A DNA stretch of 57,980 bases from Nostoc indistinguendum CM1-VF10. GTDB lineage: Bacteria > Cyanobacteriota > Cyanobacteriia > Cyanobacteriales > Nostocaceae. The position numbers were made by a program, and so were the translations under genes. This document shows positions 50,153-57,980 of the stretch, piece by piece (positions within the stretch are counted from its first letter, which is position 1; every line of letters starts with the position of its first letter). Under the pieces are notes generated by a model. The model was given only the letters and a program-made list of their open reading frames with translations, was not told the origin of the DNA and did no database searches. Location of the stretch: positions 1-57,980 of the forward strand of contig JAHHHS010000043.1 in NCBI GenBank assembly GCA_019359215.1, read 5' to 3'.

Positions 50153-50445
50153 GTTCAAAACCTTCCTGACTGAGGGCTGATATGGTAGTTATATGGGGAG
50201 CAGCCTGGTTAACGACGATACTTGTAACTGAAGAGTTTCCCACTATCTAAAGGAGACTTTATGCCTCAAAAGGCAATTTATTTTTAGTTGTGCAAGTCTC
50301 TGGTTTAATTTTAGAATTTCTATTTCTAATCCGTCACCTGCCAAATTATGTAAATCTCATTGTTTTTAGAGATGAAATTTACAACGCAGAGGAATGCAAA
50401 GTAAAATATTTATTCCTCTGCGAAGCTTTGGGTAAAACCTTGCCT

Positions 50446-52260
50446 TTAATTTTTTACCTGAATGGCGTCGGTAATCCACTTATGAAGTGTAGTTGTAACT
50501 TCCTCTATGACAATTTCTTGAGATTTGCGGGTGGCTCTTTCTACAACTTCAACTTTGCCATTAGCGATCGCCCGCCCGGTTACAATCCTATAAGGTATGC
50601 CTATCAAGTCAGCATCTTTAAATTTCACTCCAGCCCGTTCATCGCGGTCATCTAGTAGGGTTTCAATTCCCGCTTGATTGAGTTCTGTGTAAAGTTTTTG
50701 GGCGATTTCAATTTGTTGAGCATCTTTAATGTTAGGAATTGTGACGATCGCGTGGTAAGGTGCGATCGCAACTGGCCAAATAATTCCATCTTTATCGTAA
50801 GATTGCTCTACGGCAGCTTGTGCTAATCGTGACACGCCTACACCAAAGCAACCCATAAATAGCGGCTTTTCTTCACCCTGTTCATTGGTATAAGTTGCTC
50901 CCATCGCTTGGGAATATTTAGTGCCTAATTGGAAGATGTGACCTGCTTCAATTCCACGGGCGCTTTGTAAGGTTTGTTCTGGGTTATGGATGGCGCGATC
51001 GCCTGGTCTTGCTTTACGTATATCTACTATTCGCCTTGGTAGTGTAAATTTCTCACCCCAATTAGCACCGACTACGTGATAACCAGCTTCATTCGCACCT
51101 GTAACAAAGTTTTTTAAATCAACGGCTGTTTGATCCACTAAGCGCAAAAACTTGGGATGGATCTGTTTGTTGGCGGTAATATACTCATCTGCGATGTCTG
51201 GCGCAATGTAGCCTAGAGGTAGAGATTTAGCTGTCCATGCTTGCTGGGCTTCTACATTTGGCACATTCAAACTAATAATAGTTTTAGCGCTATATTCAGG
51301 AGTTACTTTGGTCAATTCATTTTGCAACTTAACTTCATTAACTTCCTGATCGCCTCGGATGCTCACCAGAACCAACACCGTCATACCATTATCATAAACT
51401 GTCTGATAAAGGACATTTTTCACTAATTGAGTGGGAGAACAGTTGAGGTGTTGACAGACCTTTTCAATCGTCTCTGTTCCAGGTGTATCGCGTTTCTCGT
51501 AGGTTGTAAACCGTGAAGTTTCGGCATCAATTGGTAAAGAAACAGCCTTTTCTACGTTAGCGGCGTATTTACCATCCTCAGTGTAGAGAACTTCATCTTC
51601 ACCAGCTTCCGCCAAAATCATAAATTCTGTGGAACCAGAACCACCAATTGCACCAGAATCAGCTTCCACTGCCCGAAAAGCTAAACCAGAACGCCGCAGC
51701 ATATTGCTATAGGCTTTATACATATCCTGGTAAGTTTCTTTGAGGCTGGCTTCATCGGCATGGAAAGAGTAGCCATCCTTCATGATAAATTCTCGTCCGC
51801 GCATTAAACCAAAGCGGGGACGAATTTCATCGCGGAATTTGGTTTGAATTTGGTAGAGGTGCAGTGGTAACTGGCGATAAGAGCGAATCATATCACGAGC
51901 GATCGCTGTGACTACTTCTTCATGAGTTGGGCCTAATCCTAATTGTTGTTCACGGCGGTCAATTAGGGAAAACATAATCCCCTCAGCTTTGGTATAAGTG
52001 TCCCAGCGTTCCGATTCTTTCCATAAATCAGCAGGTTGTAATTGTGGTAAGAGGCATTCTTGTGCGCCTGTAGCGTTCATTTCTTGCCGCACAATTTGGG
52101 AAACTTTTTGCAATACCCGCCACATCAAAGGCAAATAAGCATAAAGACCACTACCGATGCGACGAATGTAGCCTGCACGGAGTAATAATTTATGGCTAGG
52201 AATCTCAGCATCAGCTGGATCATCCCGGAGTGTAACGAATAACATTTGTGACAGTCGCAT
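50446..52260 (-). CDS. proS: prolyl-tRNA synthetase
   Basis: A 604-residue bacterial-type class II synthetase. Motif 1 region LLRAGYIRRIGSGLYAYLPL, motif 2 TKFRDEIRPRFGLMRGREF, and an editing (INS) domain between motifs 2 and 3 (about 230-390) are seen. Motif 3 is GCFGVGVSRLAQAAVEQ, and the anticodon-binding domain follows (ETLLDDRDERAGVKFKDADLIG). All are intact. It is a single leftward gene with a normal ATG start. Confidence 0.97.
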   Translation of the reverse strand: MRLSQMLFVTLRDDPADAEIPSHKLLLRAGYIRRIGSGLYAYLPLMWRVLQKVSQIVRQEMNATGAQECLLPQLQPADLWKESERWDTYTKAEGIMFSLIDRREQQLGLGPTHEEVVTAIARDMIRSYRQLPLHLYQIQTKFRDEIRPRFGLMRGREFIMKDGYSFHADEASLKETYQDMYKAYSNMLRRSGLAFRAVEADSGAIGGSGSTEFMILAEAGEDEVLYTEDGKYAANVEKAVSLPIDAETSRFTTYEKRDTPGTETIEKVCQHLNCSPTQLVKNVLYQTVYDNGMTVLVLVSIRGDQEVNEVKLQNELTKVTPEYSAKTIISLNVPNVEAQQAWTAKSLPLGYIAPDIADEYITANKQIHPKFLRLVDQTAVDLKNFVTGANEAGYHVVGANWGEKFTLPRRIVDIRKARPGDRAIHNPEQTLQSARGIEAGHIFQLGTKYSQAMGATYTNEQGEEKPLFMGCFGVGVSRLAQAAVEQSYDKDGIIWPVAIAPYHAIVTIPNIKDAQQIEIAQKLYTELNQAGIETLLDDRDERAGVKFKDADLIGIPYRIVTGRAIANGKVEVVERATRKSQEIVIEEVTTTLHKWITDAIQVKN

Positions 52261-52321
52261 CGTTTATAGCCTTTCTTTGATCACTAATTTCTATGTCAAC
52301 TAAAGTATGAAGTATTAAGGA

Positions 52322-52460
52322 TGAAGTACAAAGGGCATGGGGCATTGGGCATTGGGAAAGAGGAGGCATAAGGCAGAAGTTCTTTAATTTTAAATTTTGA
52401 ATTGATTTCTCCCCCTACTTCCCCTGCTTCCCCCACTCCCTACTCCCCACTCCTCAGTCC
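52322..52460. repeat. STRR-rich spacer between proS and the acyltransferase
   Basis: GGGCATT heptads (about 52333-52355) are followed by pyrimidine-rich CCCCTAC/CCCCTGC/CCCCACT heptads (about 52413-52456). The two tracts are partly complementary. Confidence 0.65.
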
Positions 52461-52478
52461 TTTTAGGAGAAAACTACC

Positions 52479-53861
52479 TTGGCAGATGTAATTTATCAAG
52501 CACAGCCACCCTTAGAATTTATTCCTCCGGCGTTTAATCCCTTATTTTTACGAGTCGTCCATCTGTTGCTACCCAGTTGGATAAATTGGCAAACATCTAT
52601 TACCCAAATTGAAGCAGACAACGTAGAGGTTCTGGTGGATCTCTATCGCCAGTTTCAGGAGGGTAAAATCCGTTTTATGTTGGCATTTCGCCATCCTAAA
52701 ACAGACGATCCATTTTGTTTGGCCTACTTGCTGTCTCAGCTTGTACCAAAAATAGCGCGATCGCAAAACACAGCGCTAAAATTTCCGATTCACGCTCATT
52801 TTATCTACGATCGCGGCATTCCTCTGTGGGCAGGTTCCCACGTAGGCTGGATTGCTTCTCATTTAGGTGGGACTCCGATTCAGCGAGGTAAGGCTGACTG
52901 GACAGGGTTACGTTCGGCGCGTGATTTATTTGCCAATGGGAAATTTCCGATGGCTGCTGCGCCAGAGGGTGCAACTAATGGTTTATCGGAAAATATCAGC
53001 CCCCTGGAACCCGGTATTGCCCAATTAGGCTTCTGGTGTGCTGAAGACTTGCACAAAGCTGAACGCCCCGAACAGGTTCTAATTGTACCAGTTGGGATTA
53101 AATATAGTTACGTTGATGCTCCTTGGGGTGCGATCACAAATCTTTTAAGTGAATTGGAAGGGGCTAGTGGTTTACCTGTGAATTCAGCAGAAAATGCTTC
53201 TATAGAGTCGCTTTATCCGCGATTATTAACCTTGGCAGAACATTTACTTTCGCTAATGGAAAAATTTTACACGCGGTTTTATCATCTAAAGCTGCCAGAT
53301 GCCAAAACATTAGTCGGAGAAATCGAAGATAGAAATGAAGCGTTAGCAGTTCGTTTACAAGCTTTATTGAATGCAGCACTACTAATATCAGAACAGTACT
53401 TTGATTTACAGTCAAAAGGTACATTAAGCGACCGATGTCGGCGAGTAGAACAAGCAGGGTGGAATTATATATTTAGAGAAGATTTTAAAGATGTCAAAGG
53501 TGTATCTGCTGTAGAAAGAGCTTTAGGCGATCGCGTGGCTGAAGAAGCGAATGCGCGGATGTGGCACATGCGTTTAGTAGAAAGTTTTGTGGCAGTTTCT
53601 GGTAATTATATTCGTGAAAAACCGACGGGAGAAAGGTTTGCTGAAACGACTTTAATTTTATGGCAAATGATTGCTAAAATCAAAGGCGATAAAGGTATAC
53701 AGCGTCCGCAGTTGGGTCAGCAAAAGGTAAAAATTACTGTGGGTAAACCCATATCTATTTCTGAGCATTATCCGGCGTATAAGGAAAATCGCTTGGCTGC
53801 TAGACAAGCTGTTGCTGATGTGACAAATGATTTGCAGCACGCATTAGAAGGATTGATTTGA
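52479..53861 (+). CDS. 1-acyl-glycerol-3-phosphate acyltransferase-like protein (PlsC superfamily)
   Basis: A 460-residue acyltransferase of the PlsC superfamily. The catalytic H-x4-D is in FRHPKTDDPF (about residues 69-78), and the acceptor-binding motif is AAAPEGATNGLS (about 165-176), with RGIPLWAGSHVGW and GGTPIQRGK between. The C-terminal half (about 230-460) is a helical extension specific to this group. The phospholipid-synthesis role is inferred. The start is TTG 52479, supported by AGGAGA 8 bp upstream; no suitable ATG is near. Confidence 0.8.
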   Translation: MADVIYQAQPPLEFIPPAFNPLFLRVVHLLLPSWINWQTSITQIEADNVEVLVDLYRQFQEGKIRFMLAFRHPKTDDPFCLAYLLSQLVPKIARSQNTALKFPIHAHFIYDRGIPLWAGSHVGWIASHLGGTPIQRGKADWTGLRSARDLFANGKFPMAAAPEGATNGLSENISPLEPGIAQLGFWCAEDLHKAERPEQVLIVPVGIKYSYVDAPWGAITNLLSELEGASGLPVNSAENASIESLYPRLLTLAEHLLSLMEKFYTRFYHLKLPDAKTLVGEIEDRNEALAVRLQALLNAALLISEQYFDLQSKGTLSDRCRRVEQAGWNYIFREDFKDVKGVSAVERALGDRVAEEANARMWHMRLVESFVAVSGNYIREKPTGERFAETTLILWQMIAKIKGDKGIQRPQLGQQKVKITVGKPISISEHYPAYKENRLAARQAVADVTNDLQHALEGLI

Positions 53862-54004
53862 TTATGATGGTGAAGCTATTCCTCTCGCTCACCATTATCT
53901 GCAATTGGAATGAGGAAAAGTAAGTGCCTCACATTAGTAACCTAGCAAGCAAACTCATCGATAAACAGAAGAAATTAATTTTAGCTCTCTAGAAGCATTT
54001 TGAG

Positions 54005-55300
54005 CTATTTATCTATTGGTGGGAATTTTGCTTGTAACACAGTTTCTATAGCTGTTTGTTTTTGAGGATCTACTCCTTGGGCATATTCTAGGGGAAATGG
54101 AATATTAATGTCTGGTATTACGCCTTTACCTTCCAGCCTTTGATTGCCGTTTACAAATACATTCGTAACTGCAACATAAAGTAAGCTGCCATCTCGCATT
54201 AAATAAGGACGACCTGCAAGTACGGCTCCCGCCGTTTGAGTTCCAATCACTGGGCCAATCTTACTTTGTTGAAACCCAAACGCGAGAATTTCCTTACTAC
54301 TACGACTGCCTGAGTTCACTAACATCACTACAGGTTTTTTCCATTGATAGTTATAGGTATAACGGCTTTGGTTTCGTGGAATGTTAGTGACACTGAGATG
54401 ATGTTTGGCAGTAAACATATTGAGATAACTAACATCTCCTCCACCCCATCCATCTCTTAAATCTAAAACTAAACCGTCTGCATTTTTTAAGCGACCATAA
54501 ATCAGTTCATCTTGAAGTTGTTGCTGGTAGGGGTCTGCTGCATTTGACCATATATGAATATAACCAACTTTCTTGCCATCTTGCTCAATTAGCTTAATAC
54601 TGGCTGTCTGAGCTTGCAAGAACATCGTCCTAGGATCAAAAATTTTTGGTACGACAGCAATTTCTTGCTGGCTGCTCAGTTCGGGCGATCGCTGTATCAG
54701 CATTTTGACAGTTTGCCCTGCTTTTCCAGCAAAAGAGTGTATTGGGTGATATGGATAACCATCAACACTTAAAATTTGATCCCCTACCTTTAAGCCAGCT
54801 TTTGCAGCAGGGCTTTCATCAAGAATAGAGCTAGTAAATGTTTTGCCATTGATATCTTTGGTGAACAAGCCAATATCAGTGTATTCAAGTTTCCCTTTGG
54901 GGAAAAACTGTTTTAATTGCTTATTTAAGTCAGGACTTTGAGGTAAGAAAATTCCTAAAAGTTGATAGTAAGCAGGTTCGTCTTGAGTATAAAATCGAGT
55001 ATGAGAAGATTTGAGCTGAGAAAGCATTTGGTTAAGCACAACAGCAGCATCTTTGCTTGAGTAAGCTTTTATTAGCTGAGGTTGATATTGTTTTTTAATA
55101 GCCTTCCAATCTACTCCATTAAAGTTAGGATCGTAAAAGTTATCATTTACTGTTTGCCAAACTTGCTCAAAAATTTGAGTTTCTGGTTTTGCTAATATTG
55201 GCATAAGCGGTGAACTCAACCACGTTATAAGCAAAAGAAAAATACTTAAAATAAATACTCTAGCTGAAAGTTTTAAGAAAGTAAGCTGGAATTTTTTCAT
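54005..55300 (-). CDS. S41-family PDZ peptidase, tricorn/S41B-like
   Basis: A 431-residue exported protein: a signal peptide (VFILSIFLLLITWLSSP), a helical segment, a PDZ domain (about 135-200, SPAAKAGLKVGDQILSVDGY), then the S41 core with GLVLDLRDGWGGG and the nucleophile region VNSGSRSSKEILAF. The position that is catalytic Lys in CtpA-type enzymes (FGKG) is Ala in GTQTAGAVL, so a Ser-Lys dyad is unlikely and it fits the S41B/IRBP-like group better. The substrate is unknown. It is divergent from the hydrolase gene. Confidence 0.82.
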   Translation of the reverse strand: MKKFQLTFLKLSARVFILSIFLLLITWLSSPLMPILAKPETQIFEQVWQTVNDNFYDPNFNGVDWKAIKKQYQPQLIKAYSSKDAAVVLNQMLSQLKSSHTRFYTQDEPAYYQLLGIFLPQSPDLNKQLKQFFPKGKLEYTDIGLFTKDINGKTFTSSILDESPAAKAGLKVGDQILSVDGYPYHPIHSFAGKAGQTVKMLIQRSPELSSQQEIAVVPKIFDPRTMFLQAQTASIKLIEQDGKKVGYIHIWSNAADPYQQQLQDELIYGRLKNADGLVLDLRDGWGGGDVSYLNMFTAKHHLSVTNIPRNQSRYTYNYQWKKPVVMLVNSGSRSSKEILAFGFQQSKIGPVIGTQTAGAVLAGRPYLMRDGSLLYVAVTNVFVNGNQRLEGKGVIPDINIPFPLEYAQGVDPQKQTAIETVLQAKFPPIDK

Positions 55301-55456
55301 GTTATTGTGTCTCTTAAATCAGCAACTTCATCACAAGTCATGAAAATCCTTAGTTATTAGTTACGTTTGTACTATTTTGAATTTTTGTACACTGAATATT
55401 TATCTTTGCGATAATGCAACAGATGAAATATTTGTGATTACTGGCAACGCTAAAAT

Positions 55457-56902
55457 ATGAAAAAAAGCCTACGTTTAGTCTTAGCAGTTATTGCATTAGC
55501 GTTAATTGCTCTTTCATGGTGGAGTGTGCTTAGGGTGCAGACTTCTCTTGTAGTACGCAAGATGGAACGTCAACAGATACCGTTATTATATATAGCGCCA
55601 AAGAATGCTCAAAATGTTCCTGGTGTTTTAATTGCACATGGTTATGCAGGCTCTAAACAATTAATGCTTGCTTATGCCTACACTTTAGCTCATGCAGGTT
55701 ATGCTACCATGCTGTGGGATTTTAATAGCCATGCCGCTAATACCAAACCTCTAGAAAAAAACTCACTTCAGCACAATTTAAATCTTGCATATACAGTACT
55801 TGTAGAGCAACCAGAGGTAGATAAATCACGTTTGGCCACATTAGGACACTCAATGGGTAGTGGTGCTGTAATGTCTGCCGCTATCAATCAGGCTTCGCGC
55901 TATGCTGCAACTGTAGCAGTCTCACCTACAGGCGCGTCAATTACAGCAAATGTACCCCGAAACCTCTTATTACAGGCAGGAAGTTGGGAAAATAGATTTG
56001 TTGGTAATGCAAAGCGTTTACTCCAAGCTGGTGGTGGAGAAAATTCCAATTTTGCTCAGGGGAAAGCAAGAAAGTTAGTTGTTATCCCCAATGCCGAACA
56101 TATTACAATTTTGTTTCGCCATTTTAGTCATCAGGCTGCTAAAGATTGGCTTAATAGCACCTTCGGGATAAACAACCAGAGTAACTATGTTGATTACCGA
56201 ATGCTGTGGTATTTTTTACACTTGCTGGCATGGTTAACTCTGCTTGCAGCGATCGCCCCTATTTTGGCTGATTCTTCTATTACTTACAAAACAGGACAGT
56301 TAAAAAGCTGGATGGGTTTATTAATAGCACCTTTTGTAGCTACTGGTATACTCATGTTTATCAATCGGGTAAGCGATATTGATGGCTTGGGTAGAGTATT
56401 AGTAGGTGGAGCAGTTAGTATTTGGTTTGGAGTAGCAGGTTTAAGTTGGCTGATTGCTATGGCACCACTACAACTGCCATCAGCCAGAGCTTTGGTAATT
56501 GGCATAACCTTGTTTATCATATTATCGATTGGTTTTGGGGCAATGGCACAGGTAGTATGGTTAGAGTGGTGGTTAATCCCGGCACGTTTGCAAATTTTTC
56601 CTATCCTGGCAGTTGCTTGTTTTCCTTGGTTTTTAGCTTCTGGAGTGGCACAGCAAAATCTTAATTTTGGTCAGCGAACTTTGTGGTGGCTAGGACAAAG
56701 CACAGTCTTAGTTGGTGGTTTTATTCTAGTGCTTTATTTTCTGCCACAACTAAGCTTTATTTACCTTTTAATGCCATTATTTCCTGTATTTATGGCGATT
56801 TTTTCATTTTGCTCTGGGTTACTGAATAATGCTTGGGCTTATGCTATTGGTAGTAGTTTATTTTTTGGTTGGGTATTAGCATCTGCCTTTCCACTATCAT
56901 AA
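55457..56902 (+). CDS. alpha/beta hydrolase fused to a multi-pass membrane domain
   Basis: A 481-residue protein. After one N-terminal membrane segment (VLAVIALALIALSWW), an alpha/beta-hydrolase domain (about 40-240) has the oxyanion region IAHGYAGSKQ, the nucleophile elbow ATLGHSMGSGAV, and a late His in VVIPNAEHITILF. The C-terminal half (about 255-481) has six or so hydrophobic segments. The substrate is unknown; the layout suggests a membrane-facing esterase or thioesterase. The start is ATG 55457. Confidence 0.8.
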   Translation: MKKSLRLVLAVIALALIALSWWSVLRVQTSLVVRKMERQQIPLLYIAPKNAQNVPGVLIAHGYAGSKQLMLAYAYTLAHAGYATMLWDFNSHAANTKPLEKNSLQHNLNLAYTVLVEQPEVDKSRLATLGHSMGSGAVMSAAINQASRYAATVAVSPTGASITANVPRNLLLQAGSWENRFVGNAKRLLQAGGGENSNFAQGKARKLVVIPNAEHITILFRHFSHQAAKDWLNSTFGINNQSNYVDYRMLWYFLHLLAWLTLLAAIAPILADSSITYKTGQLKSWMGLLIAPFVATGILMFINRVSDIDGLGRVLVGGAVSIWFGVAGLSWLIAMAPLQLPSARALVIGITLFIILSIGFGAMAQVVWLEWWLIPARLQIFPILAVACFPWFLASGVAQQNLNFGQRTLWWLGQSTVLVGGFILVLYFLPQLSFIYLLMPLFPVFMAIFSFCSGLLNNAWAYAIGSSLFFGWVLASAFPLS

Positions 56903-57087
56903 ATTTTTCATTTTTATATTTCTACTCGAACATTCCCTGCTTTAACAATTTGATGGAGAATTGGTGACAAGTTAAGAACTAGAGATCACGACTAGGGTGA
57001 GCAGTCTAGTACGTCTAGTTCGTGCTTACAGCGATCGTCAAGCACCACTGACTAAACTACTAAACGAAATACTGAAATAGCATCAAG

Positions 57088-57834
57088 ATGAGTAGAAAAT
57101 CTCGAAAACCATTGATTGGCATTACAACTTACGGCCGCCTTGCAGCATTACCATTTTCTCTACCAAGCGAATATATAAATGCAGTCCGTGCCGCAGGTGG
57201 TATTCCCATATTGTTACCACCAGGGGAAATTGACCCTGCCTTAGTTCTAGACTCTTTGGATGGATTAATTCTCTCTGGTGGTGGAGATATTGACCCTGTT
57301 TGTTACAACGGTTTTGCTGATCCTACTATTTATTCTGTTGATCGCGAACGTGATGCTTTTGAATTGCAGCTTGCCAAGTTTGCCCTTGAACGCCATTTGC
57401 CAATATTTGGTATTTGTCGGGGTTTACAAATTCTTATCGTCATTTGTGGGGGTACTCTAATTCCTCACATTCCAAATGTCTATGGTACATCTACATTACA
57501 TCGTCTAGAGCCTGAACCTGGACGACGCTTACCGACAAAACATGTTGTCAGAATAGATGTAGAAAGCCGTCTAGCTAAATGTGTACAGAATTCTCGTATA
57601 TCTGTAGTTTCTTGGCATCATCAAGCAGTAGATAAAGTACCATCTTCTTGGCGGATTGTTGGTCATGCTCCAGATGATGGGGTAATTGAAGCTGTGGAGC
57701 ATAAACATCATCCTTGGGCAATTGGTGTGCAATGGCATCCTGAGCTTTCAATTTCTGATCCTAGTCATCAAAAAATTTTTCAAGCTTTCGTTCAAGCTGC
57801 GCGATCGCTTCCTCCAAAAACTGCTTGCGGCTAG
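57088..57834 (+). CDS. gamma-glutamyl-gamma-aminobutyrate hydrolase family protein (peptidase C26)
   Basis: A 248-residue class-I glutamine-amidotransferase-like hydrolase. The opening PLIGITTYGRLA and SLPSEYINAVRAAGGIPILLPP are typical of the PuuD group; the substrate loop is LILSGGGDIDP, the nucleophile Cys is in FGICRGLQILIV (about residue 111), and the His/Glu pair is in GVQWHPELS (about 218-222). It may cleave gamma-glutamyl amides; the physiological substrate here is unknown. It is complete, single gene, 146 bp from the window end. Confidence 0.88.
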   Translation: MSRKSRKPLIGITTYGRLAALPFSLPSEYINAVRAAGGIPILLPPGEIDPALVLDSLDGLILSGGGDIDPVCYNGFADPTIYSVDRERDAFELQLAKFALERHLPIFGICRGLQILIVICGGTLIPHIPNVYGTSTLHRLEPEPGRRLPTKHVVRIDVESRLAKCVQNSRISVVSWHHQAVDKVPSSWRIVGHAPDDGVIEAVEHKHHPWAIGVQWHPELSISDPSHQKIFQAFVQAARSLPPKTACG

Positions 57835-57980
57835 TGCGTCACTAAGGCTCAATACCAGAAATGTTGAATCCTAATACAAAACTTTACATATCTAGTTACA
57901 CTAACTCTAAAAAGCCTAAAATAGTCAACATGACATCATCTCCTCAAACCAATGAACATAACTGATTTTCTGACACATGC

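Noticed and set aside
50290..50655. 121-codon plus-strand frame upstream of and into proS
   Set aside because: Most of it is antisense to the proS C-terminus; codon content follows the shadow of that gene.

Overview
The window reads as chromosome from a filamentous, Nostoc-type (heterocystous) cyanobacterium. The evidence is indirect but consistent: GCGATCGC (HIP1) octamers are frequent, gene gaps are full of 7-bp tandem repeats (STRRs) and palindromic interspersed elements, and the gene set includes ictB, Calvin-cycle-type gap2, a CYP38-like lumenal cyclophilin, a cyanoexosortase and Uma2/UPF0175 accessory genes. No tRNA, rRNA, CRISPR array or complete transposase gene was recognised.

Layout. 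0-2 kb: a Zur-like Fur regulator facing purS-purQ. 2-6.9 kb: two secreted or outer-membrane proteins of unknown function, then a graveyard (SMP-30 pseudogene, UPF0175 gene with a truncated PIN partner) and Uma2 and YdcF-like genes. 6.9-32.1 kb: a leftward-transcribed exopolysaccharide (EPS) region. Its AT-rich distal part carries methyltransferases, four glycosyltransferases, a Wzy-like polymerase and a Wzx-like flippase; then come a Wzc-type tyrosine kinase, galE and the initiating sugar-phosphate transferase. After an interlude (mobile-like repeats, a nonsense-interrupted MEKHLA gene and tandem rhomboid proteases) a second leftward set follows: DegT aminotransferase, cyanoexosortase, its associated protein, Wza-like export protein and a second, degenerate Wzc-like protein. 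32.6-39.7 kb: a degenerate GAF histidine kinase, ictB, a WGxxGxxG small protein, smpB, a NarL-type response regulator, a low-molecular-weight tyrosine phosphatase and ybaB. 40-57.8 kb: housekeeping genes (murB, murC, nadD, gap2, thiL, cyclophilin, efp, accB, proS) mixed with an ArsR regulator, a GerMN protein, an acyltransferase, an S41 peptidase, an alpha/beta hydrolase and a class-I glutamine amidotransferase-like hydrolase.

How it fits together. The EPS region contains every step of a Wzx/Wzy-dependent pathway: priming (20197-21606), repeat-unit assembly and decoration, flipping, polymerisation, co-polymerase/kinase control, export, and a candidate Wzb-type phosphatase at 38.9 kb. The unusual component is a cyanoexosortase placed directly between an aminotransferase and the export genes, with no PEP-CTERM-type substrate recognised in the window. 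The best candidates for something undescribed are this exosortase-EPS operon with a kinase-degenerate co-polymerase, the pseudo-histidine kinase divergent from it, and the secreted protein pair at 2.6-4.6 kb behind a doubly palindromic promoter region.

All family names come from reading motifs by eye. No database search was run. Where the longest reading frame began with TTG or GTG and a better ATG followed, the better start was used and this is stated.
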